A stretch of 63,888 nt of DNA from Natronohydrobacter sp. (GCA_020832555.1 JAFIEM010000008.1:1-63888), one strand, 5' to 3'; positions 55,470 to 63,888 are shown, counted from the first letter of the stretch. Numbers and translations are program-made. The notes: generated by a model not told the origin, from the sequence alone.

Positions 55470-55486
55470 CATGCTTCAGAAGCATG
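55470..55486. promoter_or_regulatory. Perfect palindrome upstream of the sensor gene
   Basis: CATGCTTC-A-GAAGCATG, 8-bp arms with a one-base centre, partly extended by flanking GCGC. It lies 65 nt before the sensor ATG and may be an operator or an mRNA leader hairpin. Confidence 0.45.
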
Positions 55487-55550
55487 CGCTGGCACAGACG
55501 CCAGTCACCATCCGGTTTTCTTGCTGTGGCACGGTCAGCCAGGAGGAGAA

Positions 55551-58169
55551 ATGACGGTTTCCGAGACCAGGCGAGACGGCTCCGGGGCGAATTTTCCCGG
55601 GCTGGAACCGGCGCCACGCAGCTATCAGTCTTGGGTTGCTGATGAAAGCATCGAGGACTACGCGCTTCGCTATGCGCCAGCCAGCCACCGGCGTTGGACG
55701 CCAGGTGTCATCACCCATACTGCGCTCGGCGGCATTTCGTTTCTTGCGCTTGAAGCGATCGGTGCGGCCCTTACGATATCCTGGGGGGTAGAGACGACCG
55801 TATTCGCGGTCCTGATTGTCTCTGTCTTTATCTTCCTGACCAGCCTTCCGATCGCTTATCACGTTGCCCGGTCGAACGTTGATCTCGACCTGCTCACGCG
55901 CGGCGCGGGTTTTGGCTATATCGGCTCAATCATTACATCGCTAATCTATACCAGCTATACAATCATCTTCTTCGCCCTCGAAGGTGTGATTATTGCTCAA
56001 GCTTTACTGATATGTTTCGGTTTGCCCCTGCCAATCGGCTATCTGCTGTCGGCGCTTGTTGTCCTACCCATCGCATCGCGCGGCATGACAGCAATCTCGC
56101 GTTTTCAGATCGTCACGCAGATCCCTTGGATTGTCCTTGCTTTGCTACCATTCTTCGTGATCGCCTGGCACGAGCCCGATGCTGTCAGCAGGTGGCTCGC
56201 CGAACCCGGACCGGAGATGACGCTTCTGTCACTGGGTGCAGCGATCGGAGTGCTTTGTGCCCTCACATTGCAGATCGGCGAGCAGGTTGACTATCTGCGT
56301 TTCCTGCCGCCACCCGAGACAACGACGCGGTTGCGTTGGTGGAGTGCGCTAATCCTGTCCGGACCAGGTTGGATCCTGATTGGCGGGGCAAAAGTCCTGA
56401 TGGGCAGCTTTCTGGCTTGGCTTGCGATCGGCAACGGCGTTGCGCCGGAATTCGCGCTCGAACCGATCGGCATGTTCTGGCATGCCTATGAATATCTGTT
56501 CGACCCGCGCGCTGCGCTGATCATCGCGACGCTCTACATCCTGATCGCGCAGATAAAGATCAATGTAACAAACGCCTATGCAGGTTCGCTTTCTCAGTCA
56601 AACTTCCTGTTGCGTATCACTCGCTATCACCCTGGCCGGTTGATCTGGCTGGTCATGCATGTCACCATCAGCTTGACACTCATGCTGATGGGCGTCTTCT
56701 CCACCCTCGAGGCAGTCCTTGCGATCTACGCCAACCTGGCGCTTGCTTGGTTGGGAGCGCTTTTTGCCGATCTTGCCATTCTAAAACCGCTTGGCTTCAG
56801 CCCGGCCCGCGTCGAGTTCCGGCGCGCTTATCTGCCAGATTTCAATCCGGTAGGGTGCGGTGGGATGGCGATCGGGGGGTTTTTCGGGCTTGCGCTTTAT
56901 CTCGGCGCGGCCGGGCCAACACTGCAAGCATGGGCTGCACCGATTGCGTTCCTTGTGTCGCTGATGGCAGCAGTATTAATCGGATTGGCGCGGCGTGGGC
57001 GCGGATATATCGCGCGCCCAGTGGACGAGCTTCTGCCTGATGAATACTGCGGTTGCGACATCTGCAGTCATCAATATGAATCTCGGGACATGGCCTACTG
57101 CACCTTCTACGAGCGGCCCATTTGTTCATTATGTTGCAGCTTGGAACCCCATTGCAGGGATTTCTGCAAACGCGCCCCGGCAAGACAGGATGACGACAAC
57201 ACGACTACGCATGGACCGCTGCTCCTGACACGAGTTGCACCGCGTCTTTGGCGGCGCATATGGCTAGCCGGGGCGGTTTTTCTGGGGCTGATGGGCCTGG
57301 CGGGATGCCTGTATCTTGTGGCACGTCAGATGAACGACTGGATTCAGAGCCCCGCCCAGACTATCGCATTCTTCCTCGGCGCCGCGCCGCTCATGGCGCT
57401 TCTGGCCCTTTGGGCCGTGCTGGCCAATGAGCGGCGGCGGCTTACCGAGGAAGATCTGCTTGATGCGCTGCGCAGGCTCGGATCGGCCCAGCGGGAACTG
57501 GCGATCCGCCAGCGACTTGCCGCCGTCGGTGAAGTCGCTGCGATGATCAGTCACGAATTGCGCAATCCCCTTGGCACGATCAGCAGCTCGGTCGAAGTGT
57601 TGTCGCGCAGCCCCGGTCTGGCCAAAGAGACCGAAGAGGATGTTCTGCGTATCCGTCGAAACATCGGTCGCTGCAGTCGGATCATCGACATCCTTCTGGA
57701 TTTCTCCCGGCAGGGAGCGCATGAAACGATTTCAGTCGACTTGAGTGAATGGCTGGCAGCTCTTGTCGATGAACATCCCGGCAAGACCGCTATTCGCCAG
57801 GAGATTGAAACGGGTATGCGCTTGCAATGCGATCCGGCACGACTGCAGTTCGCTATCCGCAACCTGATCGAGAATGCCTGTCAGGCGGCTGAGGCCGCGG
57901 TGCCGCTGGGCCGAAATCCATCCATCGTGATACGCGCCTTCCAGCAAGCGCGGCTCGTGATCATCGAGGTTGCAGACAATGGAATGGGCCTGGCGCCAGA
58001 CATCAAAGCCAGGGCCTTCGACCCGCTGGTGACAACCAAACCGTCGGGGGTAGGGCTTGGTTTGCCTCTGGTTCGACGCGTGGCCGAGATGCATGGTGGG
58101 ACTGCTTGGGTCGAGCAATCCGGGCCGTCAGGAACAGTAATGCGCCTCAGCGTCGCGCAGCCAACATGA
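55551..58169 (+). CDS. NCS1-type permease / Cys-rich linker / histidine kinase fusion sensor
   Basis: 872 residues. Residues about 35-485 look like a full NCS1 (cytosine/purine/allantoin) permease with some 12 helices: RRWTPGVITHTALGGISFLA, then LLTRGAGFGYIGSIITS and QIKINVTNAYAGSLSQSN. Residues 500-539 hold nine Cys (500, 502, 505, 517, 525, 528, 529, 535, 539), a zinc-finger-like module. Two more helices (about 570-592 and 603-625) lead to a kinase with H-box His668 (ISHELRNP), N-box (NLIENACQ), and ATP site (ADNGMGL, GVGLGLPLV). GGAGGAG precedes ATG 55551. It is divergent from the formamidase operon and coupled to the next gene. Ligand unknown; formamide, urea or a purine breakdown product are candidates. 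Confidence 0.92.
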   Translation: MTVSETRRDGSGANFPGLEPAPRSYQSWVADESIEDYALRYAPASHRRWTPGVITHTALGGISFLALEAIGAALTISWGVETTVFAVLIVSVFIFLTSLPIAYHVARSNVDLDLLTRGAGFGYIGSIITSLIYTSYTIIFFALEGVIIAQALLICFGLPLPIGYLLSALVVLPIASRGMTAISRFQIVTQIPWIVLALLPFFVIAWHEPDAVSRWLAEPGPEMTLLSLGAAIGVLCALTLQIGEQVDYLRFLPPPETTTRLRWWSALILSGPGWILIGGAKVLMGSFLAWLAIGNGVAPEFALEPIGMFWHAYEYLFDPRAALIIATLYILIAQIKINVTNAYAGSLSQSNFLLRITRYHPGRLIWLVMHVTISLTLMLMGVFSTLEAVLAIYANLALAWLGALFADLAILKPLGFSPARVEFRRAYLPDFNPVGCGGMAIGGFFGLALYLGAAGPTLQAWAAPIAFLVSLMAAVLIGLARRGRGYIARPVDELLPDEYCGCDICSHQYESRDMAYCTFYERPICSLCCSLEPHCRDFCKRAPARQDDDNTTTHGPLLLTRVAPRLWRRIWLAGAVFLGLMGLAGCLYLVARQMNDWIQSPAQTIAFFLGAAPLMALLALWAVLANERRRLTEEDLLDALRRLGSAQRELAIRQRLAAVGEVAAMISHELRNPLGTISSSVEVLSRSPGLAKETEEDVLRIRRNIGRCSRIIDILLDFSRQGAHETISVDLSEWLAALVDEHPGKTAIRQEIETGMRLQCDPARLQFAIRNLIENACQAAEAAVPLGRNPSIVIRAFQQARLVIIEVADNGMGLAPDIKARAFDPLVTTKPSGVGLGLPLVRRVAEMHGGTAWVEQSGPSGTVMRLSVAQPT

Positions 58170-59284
58170 GTGGATCACAGCCTCAGCGGAAGATCCTGAT
58201 CGTCGACGATGACGACGATTTCACGGCCGCGACGTCACGCGCAATTGCTCTTGAAGGGGTTGAGTGCATTATTGCCCGGAACGGAGCAGAGGCGATGGCA
58301 GCCGTTCAGTTCGCGGATATCGAAATTGCGTTGCTCGACATCCGCATCGGCCACGAAGACGGCACCGAACTTGCGGGCGTGCTGCGTGGTTTGCGTCCTG
58401 ATCTTGTCCTGGTTCTGATGACAGCCTATGCATCAGTCGACAGCGCCGTTGCCGCACTGAAGGTGGGCGCATACGACTATCTGCGCAAACCTTTCTTCCT
58501 TGACGAGATAATGCGCGCGCTTGAACGATGCTTCGAACTGGTGGCGCTGCGACGCGCCAAGCTTCGCGCCGAGCATGAGTTGGCGATGATCCGTCAACTT
58601 GATGCAACTTCCCAGCTTGCAGCGGGCTTGTCACATGACTTTCGGAACATGCTTGCAGTGGTTCGGGCGAATCTGGCGGTGATTCATGATGGGCTTCATG
58701 CGCGGGATGTTCTGTGGCCCTATGCTCGCGACGCGAAGGAAGCCGCAGCCACCGCAGAGGCGCTGGTTGCCCGATTGATGGACTTCACACGCGGCCCCCC
58801 CGCAGCAGAAGAGGCAATTGATTTGCGTGTGCCAGTGTCCTCGGGGATCGCCATGATGCGGAGAAGTCTTTGTGCCGGCATGGACCTGACGCTCGAATTA
58901 CCGGATTTCGCGTTGCTGGCCCCTATCAAACAGGACCAACTGGAGACCGCCATAATTAACTTGCTCATCAATTCGCGCGATGCGACCGGCGGCACCGGGC
59001 GAGCAACGGTCAGCTTGCAGCACTACTGGCGGGGCGCTGACTATGCACGACTTGTTGTTTGCGACAACGGGCCTGGTTTGGCTCCCGAGGCGCTTGAACG
59101 CGCGTTACAGGTACTTTTCACCACAAAATCGAACGGCACCGGGCTGGGGTTGCCGATGATCCGGCAGATGGCGCTTCTGGCAGGAGGCGATTTCTGGCTT
59201 GAAAATGCAGAGAACGGCGGCGCGCGCGCGGTGTTGGACCTGCCCTGCCTTTCGCCGGTTCAGGGATCGGGCAGAAACATATAG
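58166..59284 (+). CDS. Receiver-histidine kinase (RR-HK) phosphorelay protein
   Basis: 372 residues, cytoplasmic. Receiver domain at 8-125 with acidic cluster VDDDDD, phosphoacceptor Asp58 (LLDIRIG), Thr86 and Lys108 (LRKPF). A linker and a kinase core follow: His157 in GLSHDFRNML, N-box IINLLINSRDAT, CDNGPGL and NGTGLGLPM. The order receiver-then-kinase is opposite to usual hybrids and suits an intermediate between the membrane sensor and a final regulator. Its ATG overlaps the sensor stop by 4 bp, and its 3' end overlaps the convergent regulator by 25 bp. Confidence 0.9.
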   Translation: MSGSQPQRKILIVDDDDDFTAATSRAIALEGVECIIARNGAEAMAAVQFADIEIALLDIRIGHEDGTELAGVLRGLRPDLVLVLMTAYASVDSAVAALKVGAYDYLRKPFFLDEIMRALERCFELVALRRAKLRAEHELAMIRQLDATSQLAAGLSHDFRNMLAVVRANLAVIHDGLHARDVLWPYARDAKEAAATAEALVARLMDFTRGPPAAEEAIDLRVPVSSGIAMMRRSLCAGMDLTLELPDFALLAPIKQDQLETAIINLLINSRDATGGTGRATVSLQHYWRGADYARLVVCDNGPGLAPEALERALQVLFTTKSNGTGLGLPMIRQMALLAGGDFWLENAENGGARAVLDLPCLSPVQGSGRNI

Positions 59285-60054
59285 CCTGTGCCACGGATTG
59301 TTCGTATGCGGCGGAAATGTGGGCCGTGATCCCCAATCTTCCGACGGATCTTGGCGATCATCATATCTATCGATCGGTCGTAGGGCGACCAGTTCCGCCC
59401 CACAGTCAGATCGAGCAACTGATCGCGGCTGAGCACTCTGCCCGGACGTTTTGCAAGCGCGGCTAGAAGGTTGAACTCATGTGAAGATAGTAAAACATGG
59501 TTGCCATCCGTCCGGATCAGCACCTGTCTGTCGAAATCGATCTGCCAATCATCGAAGGTTATGCTGTTTGAGGTCTGAGACGTGACGCGATGCCCGACAG
59601 TATCGTGCCGAGCAGAGGGAGAGGCTGCCGATGCTGCGTCACCGATACCCTGTCGCAGGCGACGGATGACCGCACGCACCCGCGCGAGCAACTCGCGCGG
59701 TTCGAAGGGTTTGACCACGAAGTCATCGGCACCGATTTCCAGCGCGACAATCCGATCGAGCGCATCTTGGCTGGCCGATAGGAAGAGAATTCCAAGATCG
59801 GGGCCGCGCTTGAGTTCTCGGGCAAGAGAGAAGCCGTCGTCTCGACCCGGTAGACCGAGGTCAAGTACCACGACATCGAAGCGTTGCTTTGCCATCGTGT
59901 GCTGCATCGCTGCACCGTCATGTGCGACTTGGGCTACGAATCCCTGTTCAGTAAAATACCTTTGGAGAAAGTCGCTCAACCGCGTGTCATCCTCGACAAA
60001 GAGGATGTGCAGGGTTTCATCTCGCGTGCATGCTGAGTGCGCCACGCTGTTCAT
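59260..60054 (-). CDS. OmpR-type response regulator of the permease-kinase system
   Basis: 264 residues. The receiver has acidic residues in FVEDDTR, Asp65 (VVLDLGLPG) and Lys in VVKPFEP. A 40-residue linker of low complexity (about 125-160) joins a winged helix ending RTIRGTGYMFLP. It is convergent with the RR-HK gene and overlaps it by 25 bp, so the two mRNAs are antisense at their ends. It is the only DNA-binding protein in the cluster and the best candidate to regulate fmdA. The start at 60054 gives GGGGAAG upstream. Confidence 0.9.
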   Translation of the reverse strand: MNSVAHSACTRDETLHILFVEDDTRLSDFLQRYFTEQGFVAQVAHDGAAMQHTMAKQRFDVVVLDLGLPGRDDGFSLARELKRGPDLGILFLSASQDALDRIVALEIGADDFVVKPFEPRELLARVRAVIRRLRQGIGDAASAASPSARHDTVGHRVTSQTSNSITFDDWQIDFDRQVLIRTDGNHVLLSSHEFNLLAALAKRPGRVLSRDQLLDLTVGRNWSPYDRSIDMMIAKIRRKIGDHGPHFRRIRTIRGTGYMFLPDP

Positions 60055-60369
60055 TTGGAGCTTCCCCGGTCGCCGACGCGCAGGTGGACTGAGTAACACA
60101 AGCTCGAAGCATGAAGAAGTAAATTTGACTTCCGTATACCCGTGAAATGACCACAGCCCGAAGGCATCATCGCGGATGTGGCGAAAGGCCTGGCTGTCAG
60201 TCGGCAGGGGCGGAGTTTGGAGATTGCGTTGATTTGGTCATGGGCTGCTTCAGGCCGCCACACCAAGCACAGCGCTTTCTCGCCGCATCAAGGGCTGCGG
60301 GCGCATTGTGGCGCACGCATACTTTCTATAAAAGCGCGGCAATCCATTGCGCCACAGAAAGCCCTACTC
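60055..60369. other. Divergent intergenic region between the regulator and hlyD
   Basis: 315 nt without a gene I can support. It must carry the promoters of the OmpR-type gene and of the exporter operon, but I see no convincing boxes or dyads. Confidence 0.5.
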
Positions 60370-61362
60370 ATGACGTCCCCACAGGTTTCATCCCGCAAGG
60401 CCGCGCTTCCGTTTCTGGTAGTAGCACTTCTCGCAATGTCGGTTGCCGCTGCTGTCTGGTGGGTCACACGCCCTGCCGCCCTGCTGATTCAAGGCGAGGT
60501 CGCGGCCTCCCGCGTCGATATCTCCGCCCGCACCTCTGGTCGGGTGACCGAGATCGCAGCCGAGTTAGGCGGACAGGTCGAGGCCGGGCAAATATTGGCG
60601 GAACTGTCAAACCCGCAGCTTGTCACGTCCCTCGCCGCCGCAGCCTCGGGGCTCGAGGTCGCGCGCGCATCGCAAGCGGCAGCCGGGGCGACACGGCCAG
60701 AGGTGATCCGCGCCCGCGAAGCGGAACTGGCCGCGGCACAGGCTGACCTGCGACTGGCTCAGGAACAGGTGGCTCGCGACACGGAACTGGCGCAGCAAGG
60801 GCTGCGCCCGCAAGCGGTGATTGATCAGACAATGCGCAATGTCGAAACCGCTGCGCGCCGGGTTGAGGCTGCCGAGGCGCAGCTTGATCTGGCCCAGGCA
60901 GGTGCCTCGCCCGAAGAACGTGCCGTGGCCGCTGCGCAGGTCGCGCAGGCTGAAGCCGCACTGGCCCAGCGTCAGGCCGATCTGGACGAGCTGATCATTT
61001 ACGCGCCGCTGAGCGGCGAGATTTCCGCCCGCCTGATCGAGTTGGGCGAGAATGTCGGCCCCGGTGTGCCCTTGTTCACGATTGTCGATCTCGATCAGGC
61101 TTGGTTTACGTTCAATCTGCGTGAGGATTTGCTGGCAGGGCTGCAAGTTGGTGACACGCTATCGGTTCATGTGCCTGCACTGCAGCAAGACGTTGATGCC
61201 GAGATCACACTGATCAATGTGCAGGGACAGTTTGCTAGCTGGCGTGCGACACGGGCCACAGGGGATTTCGATTTGCGCAGTTTTGAGCTGCGCGCACGCC
61301 CGCTTGCACCGGTCAAGGGGCTGCGGCCCGGCATGTCGGCGCTGATCTCGCTCGGGGGCTAG
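60370..61362 (+). CDS. HlyD/EmrA-type periplasmic adaptor
   Basis: 330 residues. One N-terminal membrane anchor (AALPFLVVALLAMSVAA) precedes a split biotinyl-lipoyl domain (SGRVTEIAAELGGQVEAGQ and LIIYAPLSGEISARLIELGE) separated by an alpha-helical coiled-coil hairpin (about 95-215) rich in Ala, Gln and Glu. The adaptor links inner-membrane transporters to an outer-membrane channel. It is 3 nt upstream of two ABC-2 permease genes. A ribosome site is weak; the ATG at 60370 is the only start that places the anchor at the N-terminus. Confidence 0.88.
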   Translation: MTSPQVSSRKAALPFLVVALLAMSVAAAVWWVTRPAALLIQGEVAASRVDISARTSGRVTEIAAELGGQVEAGQILAELSNPQLVTSLAAAASGLEVARASQAAAGATRPEVIRAREAELAAAQADLRLAQEQVARDTELAQQGLRPQAVIDQTMRNVETAARRVEAAEAQLDLAQAGASPEERAVAAAQVAQAEAALAQRQADLDELIIYAPLSGEISARLIELGENVGPGVPLFTIVDLDQAWFTFNLREDLLAGLQVGDTLSVHVPALQQDVDAEITLINVQGQFASWRATRATGDFDLRSFELRARPLAPVKGLRPGMSALISLGG

Positions 61363-61365
61363 GAC

Positions 61366-62520
61366 ATGCTGGCAGTGATGGCGCGCGAATTCCGGCTGAT
61401 CTTGCGCCGCCCGGCCCTGTTTGGGCTGGTAATCGTGCTGCCTGTCCTCATGCTGCTCGCTCTGGCGGGTATTTTCCGCGCAGGCATTCCCACCGGCATG
61501 GCCGTGACGGTGGTCGATCTTGATCGTTCGGATCTGTCGCGCAGCATCACCCGGATGCTGGATGCCGCCCCTGAAATCACAGTAGCGGAACAGGCCCTGA
61601 GCCTGAGCGAGGCCCGCGCGCAGATCGTGGCCGGTCATGTACGTGGCGCCGTCTATCTGCCGCAAGGGCTGGAACGCGACATCAACCGGGGCGCACGCCC
61701 GGAGATCGTGATCTTCTACGACAACCAGCACATGAGCGCGGGCTCCATGGTCGCGCGGGGCGCGCGCGGGGCCATTGATACAGCGCTGGCCGGTCTGCGC
61801 CTGTCTATCCGCCAAGGTCAGGGCGAAGCGCCTGTTCAGGCGACGGTCAGCATCCAGCCGATACCCTTGCAGGCCCATGCGCTGTTCAACCCGGCCTTTG
61901 ATTATGTGCATTTTCTGCTCGCGGCGCTGGTGCCCACAGTGCTTCAAATCATCGCGGCTGCTGCGACCGCTTATGCGATTTCGCTGGATTTCGGACCGGG
62001 GCGGCACCCGGAGGTTCTTGCGCGTATGGCGGGCGGGGTGTTGCCCGCAATGCTCGGCAAGATCCTGCCCTACACGGCGATTTTTCTGATCATCCTCGGG
62101 CTGTCGGATATCGCACTGTATGGCTGGCTGGGCGTGCCTTTGCGCGGGTCACTGTTTCTCATGGCAACAGGCGCCGTGCTGTTTGTGCTTGGCGTGCAAT
62201 TGATCGGCGCTGCGGCTTTCGTGCTGACCCGCGACATGGGTCGGGCAGCCAGTATCATCGCGGTGATCACGGCCCCGGCTTTCGGCTTCATGGGCCTTGG
62301 TTTTCCGCGCGAGGCCATGTCGCAGCTGGCCCAAGCCTGGGGGGCGCTAATCCCCGGAACATGGTATGTGCAACTGCGTATCGACCAGTCCTTGCGCGAG
62401 ACACCGCTCGATATCTCGGTCTGGTCGGTGGTCTGGCTGGCCTGCATTGCTTTTTCGCTGGGCGCTTTGGTGCTGCTGCGGCTGATACGTCTGCGCCGCC
62501 AGATCGAGGCCGCAACATGA
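61366..62520 (+). CDS. ABC-2 type exporter permease (first of two)
   Basis: 384 residues of the YhhJ/YbhR-like class: one N-terminal helix (LFGLVIVLPVLMLLALAGIF), a large extracytoplasmic domain (VTVVDLDRSDLSRSI), then five C-terminal helices with FPREAMSQLAQAWGALIPGTW, the family's conserved segment. It overlaps the second permease by 4 bp. The ATP-binding subunit usual for this class is not encoded here. Confidence 0.88.
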   Translation: MLAVMAREFRLILRRPALFGLVIVLPVLMLLALAGIFRAGIPTGMAVTVVDLDRSDLSRSITRMLDAAPEITVAEQALSLSEARAQIVAGHVRGAVYLPQGLERDINRGARPEIVIFYDNQHMSAGSMVARGARGAIDTALAGLRLSIRQGQGEAPVQATVSIQPIPLQAHALFNPAFDYVHFLLAALVPTVLQIIAAAATAYAISLDFGPGRHPEVLARMAGGVLPAMLGKILPYTAIFLIILGLSDIALYGWLGVPLRGSLFLMATGAVLFVLGVQLIGAAAFVLTRDMGRAASIIAVITAPAFGFMGLGFPREAMSQLAQAWGALIPGTWYVQLRIDQSLRETPLDISVWSVVWLACIAFSLGALVLLRLIRLRRQIEAAT

Positions 62521-63659
62521 GCGATATCCTGAATGCCCTGCGCGCGGAGTTGCGCTGTATCCTTACGGATCGTCAGGTGCGGCTGATCATTCTGGCTGCA
62601 CTGGTGATCTATGCGCTGGTCTATCCCTTTCCCTACCGGGCCGAGCTGTTGCGCGATGTGCCGGTTGTGCTGGTCGATCTGGACCGTTCCACCAGTTCGG
62701 CAGAGCTCGCGCGACGCGTCAATGCGTCCGAGGCCGTGATGCTGAGCCATGACGCACCCGACATGATCACGGCTACGCGTCTGGTTCAGGAGCGCCGTGC
62801 CTATGGCGTGCTGCTGATCCCCGAAGGCTTCGAGCGCGCGCTGTTGCGCGGCAGCCAAAGCCCTGTCGCCCTTTATGCCGATGCCAGCTATTTCCTGATG
62901 TATCAGCGCGTCATGCAAGGTGCCGCCATTCCACTTCGCCAGATGGGGGCCGAGGTCGAGATGGGCCGCCTGATCGCGCAAGGCACCGCGCCCGATGTGG
63001 CGCTGGCTCAGGTCAGCCCTGCTTCACAGATCGAAGTGCCATTGTTCAACCCGGCGGCCGGCTACGCGACCTATGTGTTGCCCGCCGCCTTCGTGCTGAT
63101 CCTGCAGCAGACCATGCTGATGGGGCTGGCCCTTGTCGCAACGCGGCGGGGTCCTGTGCCGGGCCATCCGGTCTGGCGGATTCTGGGGCGCATGGGCGCT
63201 TGGGTGGCAATTTATGCGCTGCTGCTGCCGCTCTATCTGGTTGTCTTACCCGCAGTTTACGGCCTGCCCAATCTGGGCAATGTGACGGCTGTGCTGATGC
63301 TGGGCCTACCCTTCGTGCTGGCAACCGGCTTGCTGGCGCAATGCGTCGCGGCCCTGTTCCGGCGCGGTGAGGTGGTCCAAGTGGTACTATTGGCGGTGGG
63401 ACTGCCCTTTTTCTTCCTCTCGGGCTTTGCCTGGCCGGTCGAAGCTATCCCAGTGCATCTGAACTGGATCGCACAGATCATCCCATCGACGGCGGCCATA
63501 GATGGGCTTGTGCGCGCCAGCCAGATGGGCGCGACTTTCTCCGAAATTGGACACCGCCTCTGGCATCTCTGGGGTCTGGTAGGCGCTTTTGCGACTGTTG
63601 CGATTGCTCTCGAGGTTTTGACGCACTCCTCTGGGCACTCGGATCATCAGGACAGGTAA
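62517..63659 (+). CDS. ABC-2 type exporter permease (second of two)
   Basis: 380 residues with the same topology: first helix LIILAALVIYALVYPF, extracytoplasmic VPVVLVDLDRSTSSAEL, and C-terminal helices including FFLSGFAWPVEAIP. It is coupled to the first permease through ATGA and presumably forms a heterodimer with it. The 229 nt after it to the window end hold no gene I can support. Confidence 0.88.
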   Translation: MSDILNALRAELRCILTDRQVRLIILAALVIYALVYPFPYRAELLRDVPVVLVDLDRSTSSAELARRVNASEAVMLSHDAPDMITATRLVQERRAYGVLLIPEGFERALLRGSQSPVALYADASYFLMYQRVMQGAAIPLRQMGAEVEMGRLIAQGTAPDVALAQVSPASQIEVPLFNPAAGYATYVLPAAFVLILQQTMLMGLALVATRRGPVPGHPVWRILGRMGAWVAIYALLLPLYLVVLPAVYGLPNLGNVTAVLMLGLPFVLATGLLAQCVAALFRRGEVVQVVLLAVGLPFFFLSGFAWPVEAIPVHLNWIAQIIPSTAAIDGLVRASQMGATFSEIGHRLWHLWGLVGAFATVAIALEVLTHSSGHSDHQDR

Positions 63660-63888
63660 ATACTTGGAAGACACAAACGCGCGTCAGCCTTGTTCTGCGC
63701 AGATTGACTTCGGGCGAGTGGTTTCTGCCGACAATCGCGTCGGAAACAGATCATCCTGCGATACAGTATCATGCCTGAGGGACTGCTTTCAGCGGCGCGG
63801 CTGCGCAGCATCCGGCCGGTCAATAGGTCGGCTTTAGAGTATCCGTCTTGATCAAGCTGTTTTTGGCGTCCATTTGCGGTCTTGTCGG

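Noticed and set aside
55283-55550. Sigma-54 promoter (TGGCAC matches at about 55361 on the minus strand and 55490 on the plus strand)
   Set aside because: The -12 TTGC part is absent at the required spacing in both cases.
1-63888. CRISPR arrays, tRNA or rRNA genes, intact transposases
   Set aside because: No regularly spaced repeats, cloverleaf-like segments, rRNA motifs or complete transposase frames were noticed in reading the window. A covariance search was not possible.

Overview
This is a GC-rich, densely coded window with no rRNA, tRNA, CRISPR array or intact insertion sequence that I could find. The gene families (NasS/NasT nitrate control, tripartite tricarboxylate and TRAP transporters, UgpABCEQ, ProXWV, a class I PHA synthase, DUF3726) and the short intergenic palindromes suggest an alphaproteobacterium of the Rhodobacterales. 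I cannot name the genus from the sequence alone.

Layout. 1-4926 (minus): nitrate/nitrite ABC transporter (nrtA, nrtB and a partial ATPase) preceded by the nasT-nasS sensor pair and an ANTAR-type leader with a terminator. 5056-16408: a tricarboxylate block with the TctD/TctE two-component system, TctC, a TctA-TctB fusion, a PrpF/GalD-type isomerase, a VOC protein, TcuA/TcuB (tricarballylate oxidation), a GntR regulator and an AbrB-family membrane protein. 16433-22858: a D-2-hydroxyacid dehydrogenase, a GntR-like remnant, a zinc alcohol dehydrogenase, a SnoaL-FMO fusion and an AcoR-type regulator without a recognisable GAFTGA loop. 23433-29624: the ugpBAECQ operon with a divergent LysR gene. 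30025-39984: a divergent LysR gene and a tightly coupled catabolic operon (Ldh-type dehydrogenase, aldehyde dehydrogenase, atypical M19 dipeptidase homologue, a 560-residue unknown protein, DUF3726) followed by a ProXWV-type transporter. 40901-45952: LysR, a DUF1445/D-glutamate cyclase-family protein, a TRAP transporter and a decayed pxpB/pxpC remnant. 46064-52425: an accessory FtsH coupled to PhaC, a pentahaem cytochrome c and a ferric-reductase-like flavoprotein. 53179-60054: a formamide module (fmdB, amiS, fmdA) divergent from a sensor gene cluster. 60370-63659: an HlyD adaptor and two ABC-2 permeases.

The strongest candidate for an undescribed system is 53179-60054. The sensor at 55551-58169 joins a complete NCS1-type (cytosine/purine/allantoin) permease, a nine-cysteine linker and a histidine kinase in one chain. 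Its stop codon overlaps the start of a receiver-histidine kinase protein, and a convergent OmpR-type regulator lies directly after it. Together they look like a phosphorelay that senses a small nitrogen compound through a transporter-like domain and controls formamide import and hydrolysis. A second candidate is the 31002-39984 operon, whose substrate I cannot identify and whose M19 homologue lacks metal ligands usual for that family.
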